DNA of 64,000 nucleotides from CAKRJP01 sp963634745 (lineage in GTDB: Bacteria > Bacillota > Clostridia > Lachnospirales > Lachnospiraceae). Location of the stretch: positions 62,001-126,000 of the forward strand of contig CAVHCX010000001.1 in the NCBI GenBank assembly GCA_963634745.1, given 5' to 3'. A model generated the notes under the pieces. It worked only from the letters and a program-made list of their open reading frames with translations, was not told where the DNA came from and searched no databases. The translations under genes and the position numbers were made by a program. Of the stretch, positions 17,544 to 26,121 are shown piece by piece (the first letter of the stretch is position 1; every line of letters starts with the position of its first letter).

Positions 17544-17987
17544 TTACATTTTATTTTGATATTTCTCTTCGCAATATTTGCAGCGGTAAACCTCTGACTC
17601 AGGGTCTGTCAGTATAAATTCGTGGTCTAAGCCCTGCTCAATCGAAGTAATACATCTTGGATTCTTGCAGCGGATGACATTTACAATTTTCTTGGGAAGA
17701 CGAAGGGCCTTCTTGTCAACTACCTTAGAATCTTTAATAATATTAATGGTAATATTATGGTCGATAAAGGCTAAAACATCCAGATCGATATCATCCAGAG
17801 GGCATTCGATCTTCATAATGTCCTTCTTACCCATCTTTTTACTGCTGGCATTTTTAATAATAGCAACGCAGCAGTCCAGCTTATCCAAATGCAGATATTT
17901 ATAAATATCCATGCTGCGGCCTGCCTGGATGTGATCCAGGACAAATCCTTCTTCAAGACTTCCTACATTCAATGAATTATAAGCCAT
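17544..17987 (-). CDS. pyrI: Aspartate carbamoyltransferase regulatory subunit
   Basis: Zinc-binding regulatory chain that mediates nucleotide control of aspartate transcarbamylase. The 147-residue protein has an N-terminal nucleotide-binding domain and a C-terminal zinc domain with the four-cysteine pattern CKNPRC...CKYC. The gene follows pyrB by 11 bases. Its presence means the enzyme is of the allosteric E. coli-like PyrBI type rather than the unregulated B. subtilis type. Confidence 0.95.
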   Translation of the reverse strand: MAYNSLNVGSLEEGFVLDHIQAGRSMDIYKYLHLDKLDCCVAIIKNASSKKMGKKDIMKIECPLDDIDLDVLAFIDHNITINIIKDSKVVDKKALRLPKKIVNVIRCKNPRCITSIEQGLDHEFILTDPESEVYRCKYCEEKYQNKM

Positions 17988-17998
17988 GATTCTCCTCC

Positions 17999-18925
17999 TT
18001 ATAAGTTCGCTACATCAATTTCCAATAAAGTTAAAATGAGAGCCATTCGAATGTAAACACCGTACTGGGCCTGCTTAAAATAAGCGGCTCTTGGATCCGA
18101 ATCAACCTCAACTGCGATTTCATTTACACGAGGCAGGGGATGCAATACATACATATCCTCCTGTGCTAATTTCATTTTTTCAGAATCCAGAATGTAAAAA
18201 TCCTTCATACGTACATAATCATCTTCATTGAAGAAACGCTCTTTTTGAACGCGGGTCATATAAAGAATATCAAGTTTTGGAAGGGCCTCATCCAGACGAA
18301 CCACTTCTTCATAAGGAACGTTATTTTTCTTTAAGACATCGTTTCTGATATATCCCGGAAGTCTAAGCTCCTCAGGTGAGATCAGAACAAAGTTTACATT
18401 TGGATAGCGAACCAGGGCGTTGATGAGAGAGTGGACCGTTCTGCCGAATTTCAAATCGCCGCAAAGACCGATGGTCATGTTGTCTAAATGTCCCTTTAAA
18501 GAACGGATGGTTAAAAGGTCTGTGAGGGTCTGGGTTGGGTGTTGGTGGCCGCCGTCCCCTGCATTGATTACAGGAATCTCAGAATACTGAGCGGCAACCG
18601 TTGCGGCACCTTCCTTTGGATGACGCATGGCAGCAATATCTGCATAGCAGGAAATCATACGGATGGTATCGGCAACGCTCTCACCCTTGGTTGCGGAGCT
18701 TGAATCTGCGGAAGAAAAGCCCAGAACCTGTCCCCCTAGATTCATCATAGCGGCCTCATGGCTAAGTCTTGTACGGGTACTTGGCTCATAGAAAAGAGTC
18801 GCCAGTTTTTTTCCGTCACATGCGTGGGCATATTTTTTAGGATTTGCCTGAATATCGTCAGCTAAATCCATCAACTGATCCAATTCTTCTACAGTAAAAT
18901 CCAGGGGATTTATTAAATGTCTCAT
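17999..18925 (-). CDS. pyrB: Aspartate carbamoyltransferase catalytic subunit
   Basis: Forms carbamoyl-aspartate from carbamoyl phosphate and aspartate, the second step of pyrimidine synthesis. The 308-residue chain carries the carbamoyl-phosphate motif FYEPSTRTR near residue 50, HPTQTLTDLLTI near 132, and HPLPRVNEI near 265. pyrI follows directly. The nitroreductase gene lies 37 bases upstream on the same strand. I see no PyrR-type attenuator in that short gap. Confidence 0.97.
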   Translation of the reverse strand: MRHLINPLDFTVEELDQLMDLADDIQANPKKYAHACDGKKLATLFYEPSTRTRLSHEAAMMNLGGQVLGFSSADSSSATKGESVADTIRMISCYADIAAMRHPKEGAATVAAQYSEIPVINAGDGGHQHPTQTLTDLLTIRSLKGHLDNMTIGLCGDLKFGRTVHSLINALVRYPNVNFVLISPEELRLPGYIRNDVLKKNNVPYEEVVRLDEALPKLDILYMTRVQKERFFNEDDYVRMKDFYILDSEKMKLAQEDMYVLHPLPRVNEIAVEVDSDPRAAYFKQAQYGVYIRMALILTLLEIDVANL

Positions 18926-18962
18926 ATCTTGTCTCCTTAAAAACTACTTTGCTAGGTTTCAT

Positions 18963-19499
18963 TTATAAAAAAGTCAGTAATTCATCAACGCTTTTACGTT
19001 TGGGAGCCTCCGGCTCAATATCAGGATATCCCACTGCAATCAGGGCTGCCAATTCCTGGTCCTCAGGGATATTCAGAAGCTTGCTAATACCTTCTTCATC
19101 CCAGATTCCCATGATCAAGGTCCCAAGTCCTGCATTGTGAGCAGCCAGGCAAAAGCTTTGGCAGGCAATTCCTACATCAAACATTTGCCAGCGGTCTCCC
19201 TTTTTTGTCGTATAAGAACCGTCTCTTTCAAATCCACAACGGCCTTTTTTGAAAGTCACTGCCATTAATAGGGGGACTTGTTTAATAACATTGGAATTAA
19301 AACTAGGGGTAAAATCATTAATAATAGAATTAAGAATATCTGAATCTTCGATTGCGATATAACGAGTGATTTGAGTGTTTTTCCAAGAAGGAGAAAAAGA
19401 TGCGGTAGAAATAAGGGATTCAATCTGAGAGTGACTGATGGGATCCGGCTTGTACTTGCGAATACTTCTTCTTGTCTTTAAACATTCGATTGCATTCAT
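18963..19499 (-). CDS. Nitroreductase family protein
   Basis: FMN-dependent NAD(P)H oxidoreductase-like protein of 178 residues. The N-terminal CLKTRRSIRKYKPDPIS motif is the FMN phosphate-binding region. The middle segment DVGIACQSFCLAAHNAGLGT and the C-terminal AALIAVGYPD are family hallmarks. Substrate unknown. It lies 37 bases upstream of pyrB and probably shares its promoter. A second, only distantly similar nitroreductase lies at 32482. Confidence 0.85.
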   Translation of the reverse strand: MNAIECLKTRRSIRKYKPDPISHSQIESLISTASFSPSWKNTQITRYIAIEDSDILNSIINDFTPSFNSNVIKQVPLLMAVTFKKGRCGFERDGSYTTKKGDRWQMFDVGIACQSFCLAAHNAGLGTLIMGIWDEEGISKLLNIPEDQELAALIAVGYPDIEPEAPKRKSVDELLTFL

Positions 19500-19543
19500 G
19501 AAAAAAACCTCCTAATGTGCTGTGTCAATTTTTTATCCTAACT

Positions 19544-19572
19544 ATCATATCCTAAATGAGTTTGTTTTTCAA
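19544..19572 (-). promoter_or_regulatory. Candidate promoter for nitroreductase-pyrBI
   Basis: On the minus strand TTGAAA (19572-19567) and TATGAT (19549-19544) are 17 bases apart, about 45 bases before the nitroreductase start. Confidence 0.6.
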
Positions 19573-19739
19573 TGTGAGATTTTGCTTTTTTTAAAGTTCT
19601 TTTATGACTCCCTTTTCATCCGGAGAGGGTTATGGATTTTCCTATAAAAGTATGCTAAACTAAAGAACGTTGATGATTTTTTGGCAGCTGCCAAAGAAAG
19701 TATACGTATAGACGAATATTTAGAATGAAGGAGAACTAT

Positions 19740-20870
19740 ATGGCGACTTTAGAAGAGTTAAGAGTAGAGCTGGACCAAGTAGATGATCAGATGGCAGCAC
19801 TTTTTGAAAAGCGTATGGACCTGTGCAAGCAGGTAGGACAATATAAAGTAAAAAACGGACGTAAGGTATTTGATCGACAAAGAGAACGGGAAAAATTAAC
19901 CAGCGTTGCCTCCAAGGTTTCTTCTGATTTTAATAAAAAAGGAATCCAGGAGTTGTATGAACAGCTAATGTCCATGAGCCGGAAATTGCAATATCAGCTC
20001 TTGGTGGACGCAGGGTCCCTAGGCCGCCTTCCTTTTATTCAGGTGGACAGTCTGGAGGGAGATAAGGCAAGAGTCGTATTTCCGGGAACGGAAGGGGCTT
20101 ACAGCCAGGCAGCGACCGAACATTATTTTGGTGCAGATTGCAATAGCTTTTATGTAAAGACCTTTAGAGATGCCATGGAGGCGATTGAGGAGGGGGCTGC
20201 CGACTATGCCGTGCTTCCGATTGAGAATTCTACCGCAGGATCTGTAGATGAGATGTATGATCTTTTGGATGAGTTTGAAAATTATATCGTTGGGGAGACG
20301 GTCATCCCTATTACCCATACCTTATCAGCCCTGCCGGGAACCAAGCTTACGGATATTAAGCGGGTATATTCAAAAAGCGTTGCCCTAATGCAGGCTTCCA
20401 ATTATTTGAATGCCCATCCGGAATGGCAGCAGATTTCTGCGGTCAATACAGCCATTGCAGCGAAGAAGATCTTAGAGGAAAAAGATCATAGCCAGGCGGC
20501 AGTTTGCAGTGCCCATGCAGCAGAGGTTTTCGGACTTGAAATTTTGGAAGAGAATATCAATGATATAAATAATAATTCCACCAGATTTATTGTGGTTACC
20601 AACCAGAAGATTTTCCTTAAAAATGCAAAGAAGATCAGCCTGAGCTTGGAACTGCCTCATGAGAGTGGATCCCTTTATCATATCTTATCCCATTTTATTT
20701 ATAATGATTTAAATATGACTCGGATCGAATCAAGACCTGTAGATGGAAAGAATTGGGAGTATCGTTTCTTCATAGATTTCGAGGGAAATCTTGGAGATGC
20801 GGCAGTAAAGAATGCCCTGAGAGGCCTAAGAGAGGAAAGCAAAAATCTTAAGATTTTAGGGAACTATTAA
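19740..20870 (+). CDS. pheA: Bifunctional chorismate mutase / prephenate dehydratase
   Basis: Converts chorismate to prephenate and then phenylpyruvate in phenylalanine synthesis. The 376-residue protein has an AroQ-type mutase domain (about 1-90; ELRVELDQVDDQMAALFEKR), a dehydratase domain (about 105-290; FPGTEGAYSQAA, ENSTAGSVDEMYDLL, NSTRFIVV) and a C-terminal ACT domain that would bind phenylalanine. I chose ATG 19740 over 19725 because AAGGAG (19728-19733) lies 6 bases before it. I see no T-box in the upstream 200 bases, only a weak promoter with TAAACT at 19656. Confidence 0.94.
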   Translation: MATLEELRVELDQVDDQMAALFEKRMDLCKQVGQYKVKNGRKVFDRQREREKLTSVASKVSSDFNKKGIQELYEQLMSMSRKLQYQLLVDAGSLGRLPFIQVDSLEGDKARVVFPGTEGAYSQAATEHYFGADCNSFYVKTFRDAMEAIEEGAADYAVLPIENSTAGSVDEMYDLLDEFENYIVGETVIPITHTLSALPGTKLTDIKRVYSKSVALMQASNYLNAHPEWQQISAVNTAIAAKKILEEKDHSQAAVCSAHAAEVFGLEILEENINDINNNSTRFIVVTNQKIFLKNAKKISLSLELPHESGSLYHILSHFIYNDLNMTRIESRPVDGKNWEYRFFIDFEGNLGDAAVKNALRGLREESKNLKILGNY

Positions 20871-20938
20871 AGAAGCCTAAATTAGGATCTTATAAAAGAA
20901 TCTCGTGAAAGATTTTAGATAGAAAGTAGGAGACTTAA

Positions 20939-22237
20939 ATGAGAACAAATGAATTAATCTTATATAAACATATGGAGGAAGGACAGATTCTCCAGGATAT
21001 GACCTTCCTTATGGAGAACTTTGATAATGATTATTATAACATAGAGGACATGAAGGGACTCTTGTTTGACTGCATCAATGAGATCTTGGAAATGTCCTGT
21101 GAGTATGGCTTTGAGGGGAACCTGTGGCATACTTATTTAACTTATCTTCTGGCCAGCCATGAGAATGCCTACAGCACTTCCTGTGAGATTGTAGGTGGGG
21201 TAGATGGAAGTATTAACCAGGTGGCAGAACATGATTTTACAATCTTTAAGGAGCTTTTCGATTATGACTTTTCTCCTTTGGAGGAAGTCCTAAAGGTTGA
21301 CTGCCTGTCCATGCTGGCATCCTATCAGGGTGTGCAGGGCCAGGGAAAGGTTTTTAACCAGCGGATCAGAGACCGAATCTGTGACCTAAGCAGCGCCCTG
21401 GCAAAGGCATCTGACGTGGAAGAATTTAAAAATACCATCACTACTTTTTACAAGGAATTCGGGGTAGGAAAATTTGGACTTCACAAGGCCTTCCGTATTG
21501 AACATACGGACCTGGGAGCGGAGATAGTTCCTATTACAAAGATTGCCCATGTTCATTTGGAAGACCTTATCGGATATGACATGGCAAAGAAAAAGTTAAT
21601 TGACAATACAGAAGCCTTCGTCAATGGAAGAAAAGCCAACAACTGCTTATTATACGGAGATGCCGGAACCGGAAAATCTTCCTCTATCAAGGCAATTTTA
21701 AATCAATATTATGACCAGGGACTTCGTATGATCGAGGTTTACAAGCATCAGTTCCAGGATCTAAATGATGTGATCGCCCAGGTAAAAAATCGAAATTATA
21801 AATTCATTATTTATATGGATGATCTTTCTTTTGAAGAATTCGAGATTGAATATAAGTATCTTAAGGCAGTCATTGAAGGAGGCCTTGAGAAGAAACCTGA
21901 CAACATTTTGATCTACGCAACTTCCAACCGAAGACATCTTATTCGTGAAACCTATAAGGATAAGGCGGACCGAGATGAGGATATGCATACCAATGACACG
22001 GTTCAGGAAAAGCTCTCCTTAGTAGCCAGATTCGGTGTGACCATTTACTATGGAAAACCTGCCAAGAAGGAATTCCAGGTCATTGTAAAAGAGTTGGCTA
22101 AGAAGAACGGAATCGACATGCCGGAAGAAGAATTATTCTTGGCTGCCAACAAGTGGGAGCTGAGTCATGGTGGTTTATCAGGAAGAACCGCCCAGCAGTT
22201 TATCGATTATTTGCTGGGAACGCCGGTGAGTGAATAA
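20939..22237 (+). CDS. DUF815 family AAA+ ATPase
   Basis: Predicted AAA+ ATPase of 432 residues. The C-terminal half carries the Walker A loop GDAGTGKSS near residue 239, the Walker B-like FIIYMDDLSFEEFE near 288, and the sensor segment ILIYATSNRRHLI. This pattern is typical of the DUF815 (PF05673) family. The N-terminal ~190 residues are helical and not recognised. Cellular role unknown. It lies between pheA and a bidirectional terminator and may be read through from pheA. Confidence 0.85.
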   Translation: MRTNELILYKHMEEGQILQDMTFLMENFDNDYYNIEDMKGLLFDCINEILEMSCEYGFEGNLWHTYLTYLLASHENAYSTSCEIVGGVDGSINQVAEHDFTIFKELFDYDFSPLEEVLKVDCLSMLASYQGVQGQGKVFNQRIRDRICDLSSALAKASDVEEFKNTITTFYKEFGVGKFGLHKAFRIEHTDLGAEIVPITKIAHVHLEDLIGYDMAKKKLIDNTEAFVNGRKANNCLLYGDAGTGKSSSIKAILNQYYDQGLRMIEVYKHQFQDLNDVIAQVKNRNYKFIIYMDDLSFEEFEIEYKYLKAVIEGGLEKKPDNILIYATSNRRHLIRETYKDKADRDEDMHTNDTVQEKLSLVARFGVTIYYGKPAKKEFQVIVKELAKKNGIDMPEEELFLAANKWELSHGGLSGRTAQQFIDYLLGTPVSE

Positions 22238-22252
22238 ATAATTAATTAAAAT

Positions 22253-22296
22253 AAAAAAGCATCCAGGGACTTTGATCTTGCCCTTGATGCTTTTTT
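22253..22296. terminator. Bidirectional terminator between DUF815 ATPase and rqcH
   Basis: AAAAAAGCATC pairs with GATGCTTTTTT, with an inner AGGG/CCCT stem. It suits both convergent genes. Confidence 0.85.
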
Positions 22297-22300
22297 GTTT

Positions 22301-24034
22301 TTAATCTACTTCCTTTAACATGGAAATATCGGAGTCTATAATAAGAGAGTAGTTGGTATAATAAACCACAAAGCCTGGTTTTGAACCGCTGGGCTTCTTG
22401 ACATGTTTTCGTTCTACATAATCAATTTCAACCTTGTCTCCCGGGGTCTTGGAATAATGGGCGGCCAGCTTTCCGGCCTCCTCAAAGACCCGGTCCGGAA
22501 GTTCCTTTCCATCCGCTTTTACGATTACGTGGGAGCCGGGGGCTTTCTTTGCATGGAACCACCAGTCCCCATTGTTGGCAAAATGAAAGGTTAGTTCGTC
22601 ATTCTGCAGGTTGTTGCGCCCTACGTAAATGTCATAACCGTCACTGGAAATATAATGCAGGGGCTTGCTGTTTAACTTGACCTTTTTCTTTGTAAATTTT
22701 CTTCGGATGTAACCACTTTGTGTGAGTTCCTCTTTGATTTGTGCCAAATCTGCCTCGCTCATGGCGATGTCCAGGGCAGTATTTACAGAATCTAAATATT
22801 GAATCTCGTCCGCTGTTTCCTTGGTCAGGCTGCTGAGGGCTTCAAAGGTTCGCTTTTGCTTATTATATTTTGCAAAATACTTCTGAGAGTTCTCCTGAGG
22901 GGTGAGGGTCCCGTCCAAAGGGATCTTTACCTCTTCATTGGTATAATAATTGAGGCAGGTAAGGGATTTTGCCCCGGGCTCTAATCCATAACCGTAGGTA
23001 TTGATAAGCTCTCCGTAAATCTTATTTTTTTCTCGCTTTTCTGTATCCTTTAACTGCTTTAATTGAAGGTCATATTTTTTGTGATTTCGCTCTAAGGCCG
23101 TCTGCACCACATGCCTTAAGTCCGCACTTTTTTGACGAATGCGGGTGAGGGTGTTTTTGGTAGCATAGTAGCTTGAAAGCACCTCTGAAATAGAAGTACA
23201 TTCCTTGGCCGTGCAGTCTGTGAAATGAGAAAGACTTAGGGCATTAAATTCTACGGGGACATTATTTCTAAAATAAATGACTGGATGAAAGTCTTTTTCT
23301 TTTATAGGATCCAGGTAGTAAGAAAATTGTCGGTACAAGTGGGTGAGAATATCCGGGGAGAGGTCTTTGGCCGGAAGGTCAGAATCCACTCCCGCCCGGT
23401 AACAGATTTCTTCCGCAACCACAGGACTGATACCGGTGAAGGAAGAATAAATGGCTTTTCCTACGGGAAAGGGCTTCTCTATCAAGCTAGCCTGAAAGAG
23501 GTCTTCGGATACCTGCAAAGGATCTAGCTTGTTCATGGTATCGGGAATGAAATACTCCCTTCCCGGAAGGACTTCCCGCACAGAACTCATTTGGGAAGAT
23601 ACGTGCTTGATACTGTCAATGATTTTTCCGTCGTCATTGCAGAAAATAATATTGCTATGTTTTCCCATGATCTCCACAATTAATTTCTTGCGGCAAAGAT
23701 CTCCCATTTCATCTAAATGCTCAATCTCCATCATGATGATTCTCTCCAGGCCCGGCTGGCTGATAGAAAGAATTTTCCCGTTTCCGATATGTTTTCTTAA
23801 AAGCATGCAGAAATTGGGGGCAGTCATAGGACTGGGCTTATTTTCTTCGGTTAAATAAATCAGGGGGAGAGAAGCACTGGCAGAAATATAGAGACGGCGC
23901 TGCCCCTTGGTAGATTTAATAGTTAAAAGAAGTTCATCTACTTCGGGCTGGGCAATCTTAGCAATTCGTCCGCCGGAAATATTCTCCTCTAATTCCTTTG
24001 TAATTGCTGCTACTGTAATTCCATCAAATGCCAT
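22301..24034 (-). CDS. rqcH: NFACT protein RqcH (ribosome quality control)
   Basis: Binds obstructed 50S subunits with peptidyl-tRNA and recruits alanyl-tRNA to add C-terminal alanine tails to stalled proteins. The 577-residue protein opens with MAFDGITVAAITKEL, the NFACT-N signature. It has a charged coiled-coil middle (about 280-430) and ends with the NFACT-R domain (YDIYVGRNNLQNDELTF, WWFHAKKAPGSHVI). Older annotation calls it fibronectin-binding protein. It is a monocistronic unit facing away from yicC. Confidence 0.93.
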   Translation of the reverse strand: MAFDGITVAAITKELEENISGGRIAKIAQPEVDELLLTIKSTKGQRRLYISASASLPLIYLTEENKPSPMTAPNFCMLLRKHIGNGKILSISQPGLERIIMMEIEHLDEMGDLCRKKLIVEIMGKHSNIIFCNDDGKIIDSIKHVSSQMSSVREVLPGREYFIPDTMNKLDPLQVSEDLFQASLIEKPFPVGKAIYSSFTGISPVVAEEICYRAGVDSDLPAKDLSPDILTHLYRQFSYYLDPIKEKDFHPVIYFRNNVPVEFNALSLSHFTDCTAKECTSISEVLSSYYATKNTLTRIRQKSADLRHVVQTALERNHKKYDLQLKQLKDTEKREKNKIYGELINTYGYGLEPGAKSLTCLNYYTNEEVKIPLDGTLTPQENSQKYFAKYNKQKRTFEALSSLTKETADEIQYLDSVNTALDIAMSEADLAQIKEELTQSGYIRRKFTKKKVKLNSKPLHYISSDGYDIYVGRNNLQNDELTFHFANNGDWWFHAKKAPGSHVIVKADGKELPDRVFEEAGKLAAHYSKTPGDKVEIDYVERKHVKKPSGSKPGFVVYYTNYSLIIDSDISMLKEVD

Positions 24035-24067
24035 CTTAAATCCTCCTAGTTTCGTAGTCTTCTTGTC

Positions 24068-24096
24068 ATTCTAACACAGTTGACGGAAGAATCCAA
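24068..24096 (-). promoter_or_regulatory. Candidate rqcH promoter
   Basis: On the minus strand TTGGAT (24096-24091) and TAGAAT (24073-24068), spacer 17, with a TG one base before the -10. It overlaps the opposite-strand yicC promoter. Confidence 0.65.
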
Positions 24097-24108
24097 ATGG
24101 ATTATAAT
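24080..24108 (+). promoter_or_regulatory. Candidate yicC-gmk-rpoZ promoter
   Basis: TTGACG at 24080-24085 and a consensus TATAAT at 24103-24108 with a 17-base spacer. A small hairpin (AGTCTG/CAGACT, 24137-24152) lies in the leader. Confidence 0.75.
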
Positions 24109-24188
24109 CAAGAATGGTTTTTAATGCCGTGATTTAAGTCTGGGCACAGACTATCAAATATTATTTCAAATATTAAGAGGAAACAAGC

Positions 24189-25070
24189 ATGATTAAAAGT
24201 ATGACAGGTTTCGGACGTTGCGAGATTACAGATGGGCCAAGAAAGTATACGGTGGAGATGAAGAGCGTGAATCACCGTTATCTGGATGCCAACATCCGTA
24301 TGCCTAAGAAGCTGAATTTTTTTGAGAGCGGGATTCGAAATGTCCTAAAGCAAAGAGTTCACCGAGGCAAGGTGGACATTTTCATTAACTACGAGGACAG
24401 TTCTGAAGGACAGGTGGCCATCAAATACAATGAGCAGCTGGCTGGAGAATACCTAAAGTATTTACGTCAGATGCAGGAGACTTTTTCTTTAGAAAATGAC
24501 ATCCGGGTATCTACGCTTTCTAAGTATCCGGAAGTATTTACCATGGAAGAGCAGGCCGAGGACCAGGATGAATTGTGGAAGGGCTTGGAGGAGGCTTTAA
24601 ACGGCGCCATCGACCAGTTTGTTGCAACCAGGGAAAGAGAAGGAGAAAACCTTAAAAAGGACATCGTTGAGAAGTTGGATCATATGTTGGAACTTGTTGC
24701 TATGATTGAGGAACGGGCTCCTAAGATTATCAGTGATTATCGAGAAAAGTTGGAAGCAAAAGTAAAAGAACTTTTGGCTGATACCCAGATTGAGGAAAGT
24801 CGGATCGCTGCAGAGGTGGTTATATTTGCAGACAAGATCTGTACCGACGAGGAAGTGGTCCGCTTAAAGAGCCATATTTGTGGTATGAAGGATACCTTGC
24901 TTTCCGATGATGGCAACATTGGTCGGAAGTTAGATTTCATTGCCCAGGAGATGAACCGGGAGGCCAACACCATTTTATCTAAGGCCAATGATCTGGAAAT
25001 TTCCAATATTGGAATTGATCTCAAAACAGAGATTGAAAAGGTTAGGGAACAAATTCAAAATATTGAATAG
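24189..25070 (+). CDS. yicC: YicC family endoribonuclease-like protein
   Basis: The 293-residue protein shows the complete YicC layout: MIKSMTGFGR at the N-terminus, VNHRYLDANIRMPK near 30, and the C-terminal DUF1732 segment with ESRIAAEVVIFADK, EEVVRLKSH and GRKLDFIAQEMNREANTI. Family members have been reported to act as RNases in E. coli and B. subtilis. It is the first gene of yicC-gmk-rpoZ. gmk follows after 27 bases, so the small gene often found between them (remA) is missing here. Confidence 0.93.
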   Translation: MIKSMTGFGRCEITDGPRKYTVEMKSVNHRYLDANIRMPKKLNFFESGIRNVLKQRVHRGKVDIFINYEDSSEGQVAIKYNEQLAGEYLKYLRQMQETFSLENDIRVSTLSKYPEVFTMEEQAEDQDELWKGLEEALNGAIDQFVATREREGENLKKDIVEKLDHMLELVAMIEERAPKIISDYREKLEAKVKELLADTQIEESRIAAEVVIFADKICTDEEVVRLKSHICGMKDTLLSDDGNIGRKLDFIAQEMNREANTILSKANDLEISNIGIDLKTEIEKVREQIQNIE

Positions 25071-25097
25071 TTGTGAAATAAGGAGAAGGTGTGACTT

Positions 25098-25718
25098 ATG
25101 AATGACAAGGGAATTTTAATCGTTGTTTCCGGTTTCTCAGGCGCCGGAAAAGGTACTCTGATGAAGAGAATTATGGAGAAATATGATAATTATGCATTGT
25201 CAATTTCCGCTACCACAAGAGCCCCCAGAGAGGGAGAGGTTGACGGCAGAGAGTATTTCTTTAAGTCTGTGGATGAATTTGAAAAAATGATTGCACAGGA
25301 GGAACTGATAGAGTATGCTAAGTACGTGTCCAATTATTATGGGACTCCTAAGGCCTATATCATGGAACAACTGAAGGCAGGCAAGGATGTGATCCTTGAG
25401 ATTGAAATTCAAGGGGCATTAAAGGTAAGGGAGAAATTCCCGGATACCCTTCTTTTGTTTGTGACACCGCCGTCAGCAAAGGAACTTGAGCACCGCCTTA
25501 CCATGCGGGGAACAGAGACCCCGGAGGTAATCGCTTCCAGAATGGCAAGAGCCTGTGAAGAAGCAGAATTTATGGACCACTATGATTATCTGGTAATCAA
25601 TGATGACTTAGAGTGCTGCGTCGAAGAGTTGCATGAGCTGATTCAAAGAGAACACCGAAGAGTGACCCGTAATATGAGTTTTATAGATCAAATGAAGAGA
25701 GAATTGAAAGGAGAATAG
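25098..25718 (+). CDS. gmk: Guanylate kinase
   Basis: Phosphorylates GMP to GDP with ATP. The 206-residue protein carries the P-loop GFSGAGKGTL near residue 12, the GMP-binding ATTRAPREGEVDGREYFF segment, and the lid/LDIE-type stretch ILEIEIQGALKV. SD AAGGAG lies 8-10 bases before the ATG. rpoZ follows 5 bases after the stop, so the genes are coupled. Confidence 0.97.
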   Translation: MNDKGILIVVSGFSGAGKGTLMKRIMEKYDNYALSISATTRAPREGEVDGREYFFKSVDEFEKMIAQEELIEYAKYVSNYYGTPKAYIMEQLKAGKDVILEIEIQGALKVREKFPDTLLLFVTPPSAKELEHRLTMRGTETPEVIASRMARACEEAEFMDHYDYLVINDDLECCVEELHELIQREHRRVTRNMSFIDQMKRELKGE

Positions 25719-25723
25719 ATTTT

Positions 25724-26029
25724 ATGTTACATCCATCTTATACAGATTTGATGAAAGTAGTTAACAAGGACGTGGAAGAGGGCGAGGAGAAGGTAGTAAA
25801 CAGCCGTTATTCTATCGTTATGGCAACAGCCAAGAGAGCCCGCCAGATTATTGACGGCTCTATGCCTCTTGTAGATACCAAGAAAGGGGAGAAGCCTCTT
25901 TCCATCGCGATCGATGAGTTAAACCAGTCAAAGATCAGCATTCTTGGACAGGGAGAAGATGAAGAGCCTGTAGTTGTGGAAGAAGCTCCTGTGGAAGAAG
26001 AAGCTGAGATTTCCATTGAAGAAGCTTAG
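25724..26029 (+). CDS. rpoZ: RNA polymerase omega subunit
   Basis: Small subunit that promotes assembly of RNA polymerase by binding the beta-prime subunit. The 101-residue protein has the conserved core RYSIVMATAKRARQI followed by KPLSIAIDEL. The C-terminal quarter is a very acidic Glu/Val tail of about 25 residues, which is variable in the family. Position after gmk is the usual bacterial arrangement. Confidence 0.94.
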   Translation: MLHPSYTDLMKVVNKDVEEGEEKVVNSRYSIVMATAKRARQIIDGSMPLVDTKKGEKPLSIAIDELNQSKISILGQGEDEEPVVVEEAPVEEEAEISIEEA

Positions 26030-26062
26030 GCTTTTGCACTTTCAATTTAACTAAGTTACAAG

Positions 26063-26091
26063 AGCAGGTGTCCTTTTGGCATCTGCTTTTT
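26063..26091 (+). terminator. Terminator or attenuator between rpoZ and rimO
   Basis: AGCAGGTGTC pairs with GGCATCTGCT (two G-U pairs, loop CTTTT), then TTTTT. Confidence 0.75.
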
Positions 26092-26121
26092 GAGCATTTA
26101 ATATCACTCAAAGGAGAGACT

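Noticed and set aside
19500..19739. T-box or Phe attenuator before pheA
   Set aside because: No T-box core or Phe-rich leader peptide could be read. Only a weak promoter is present.
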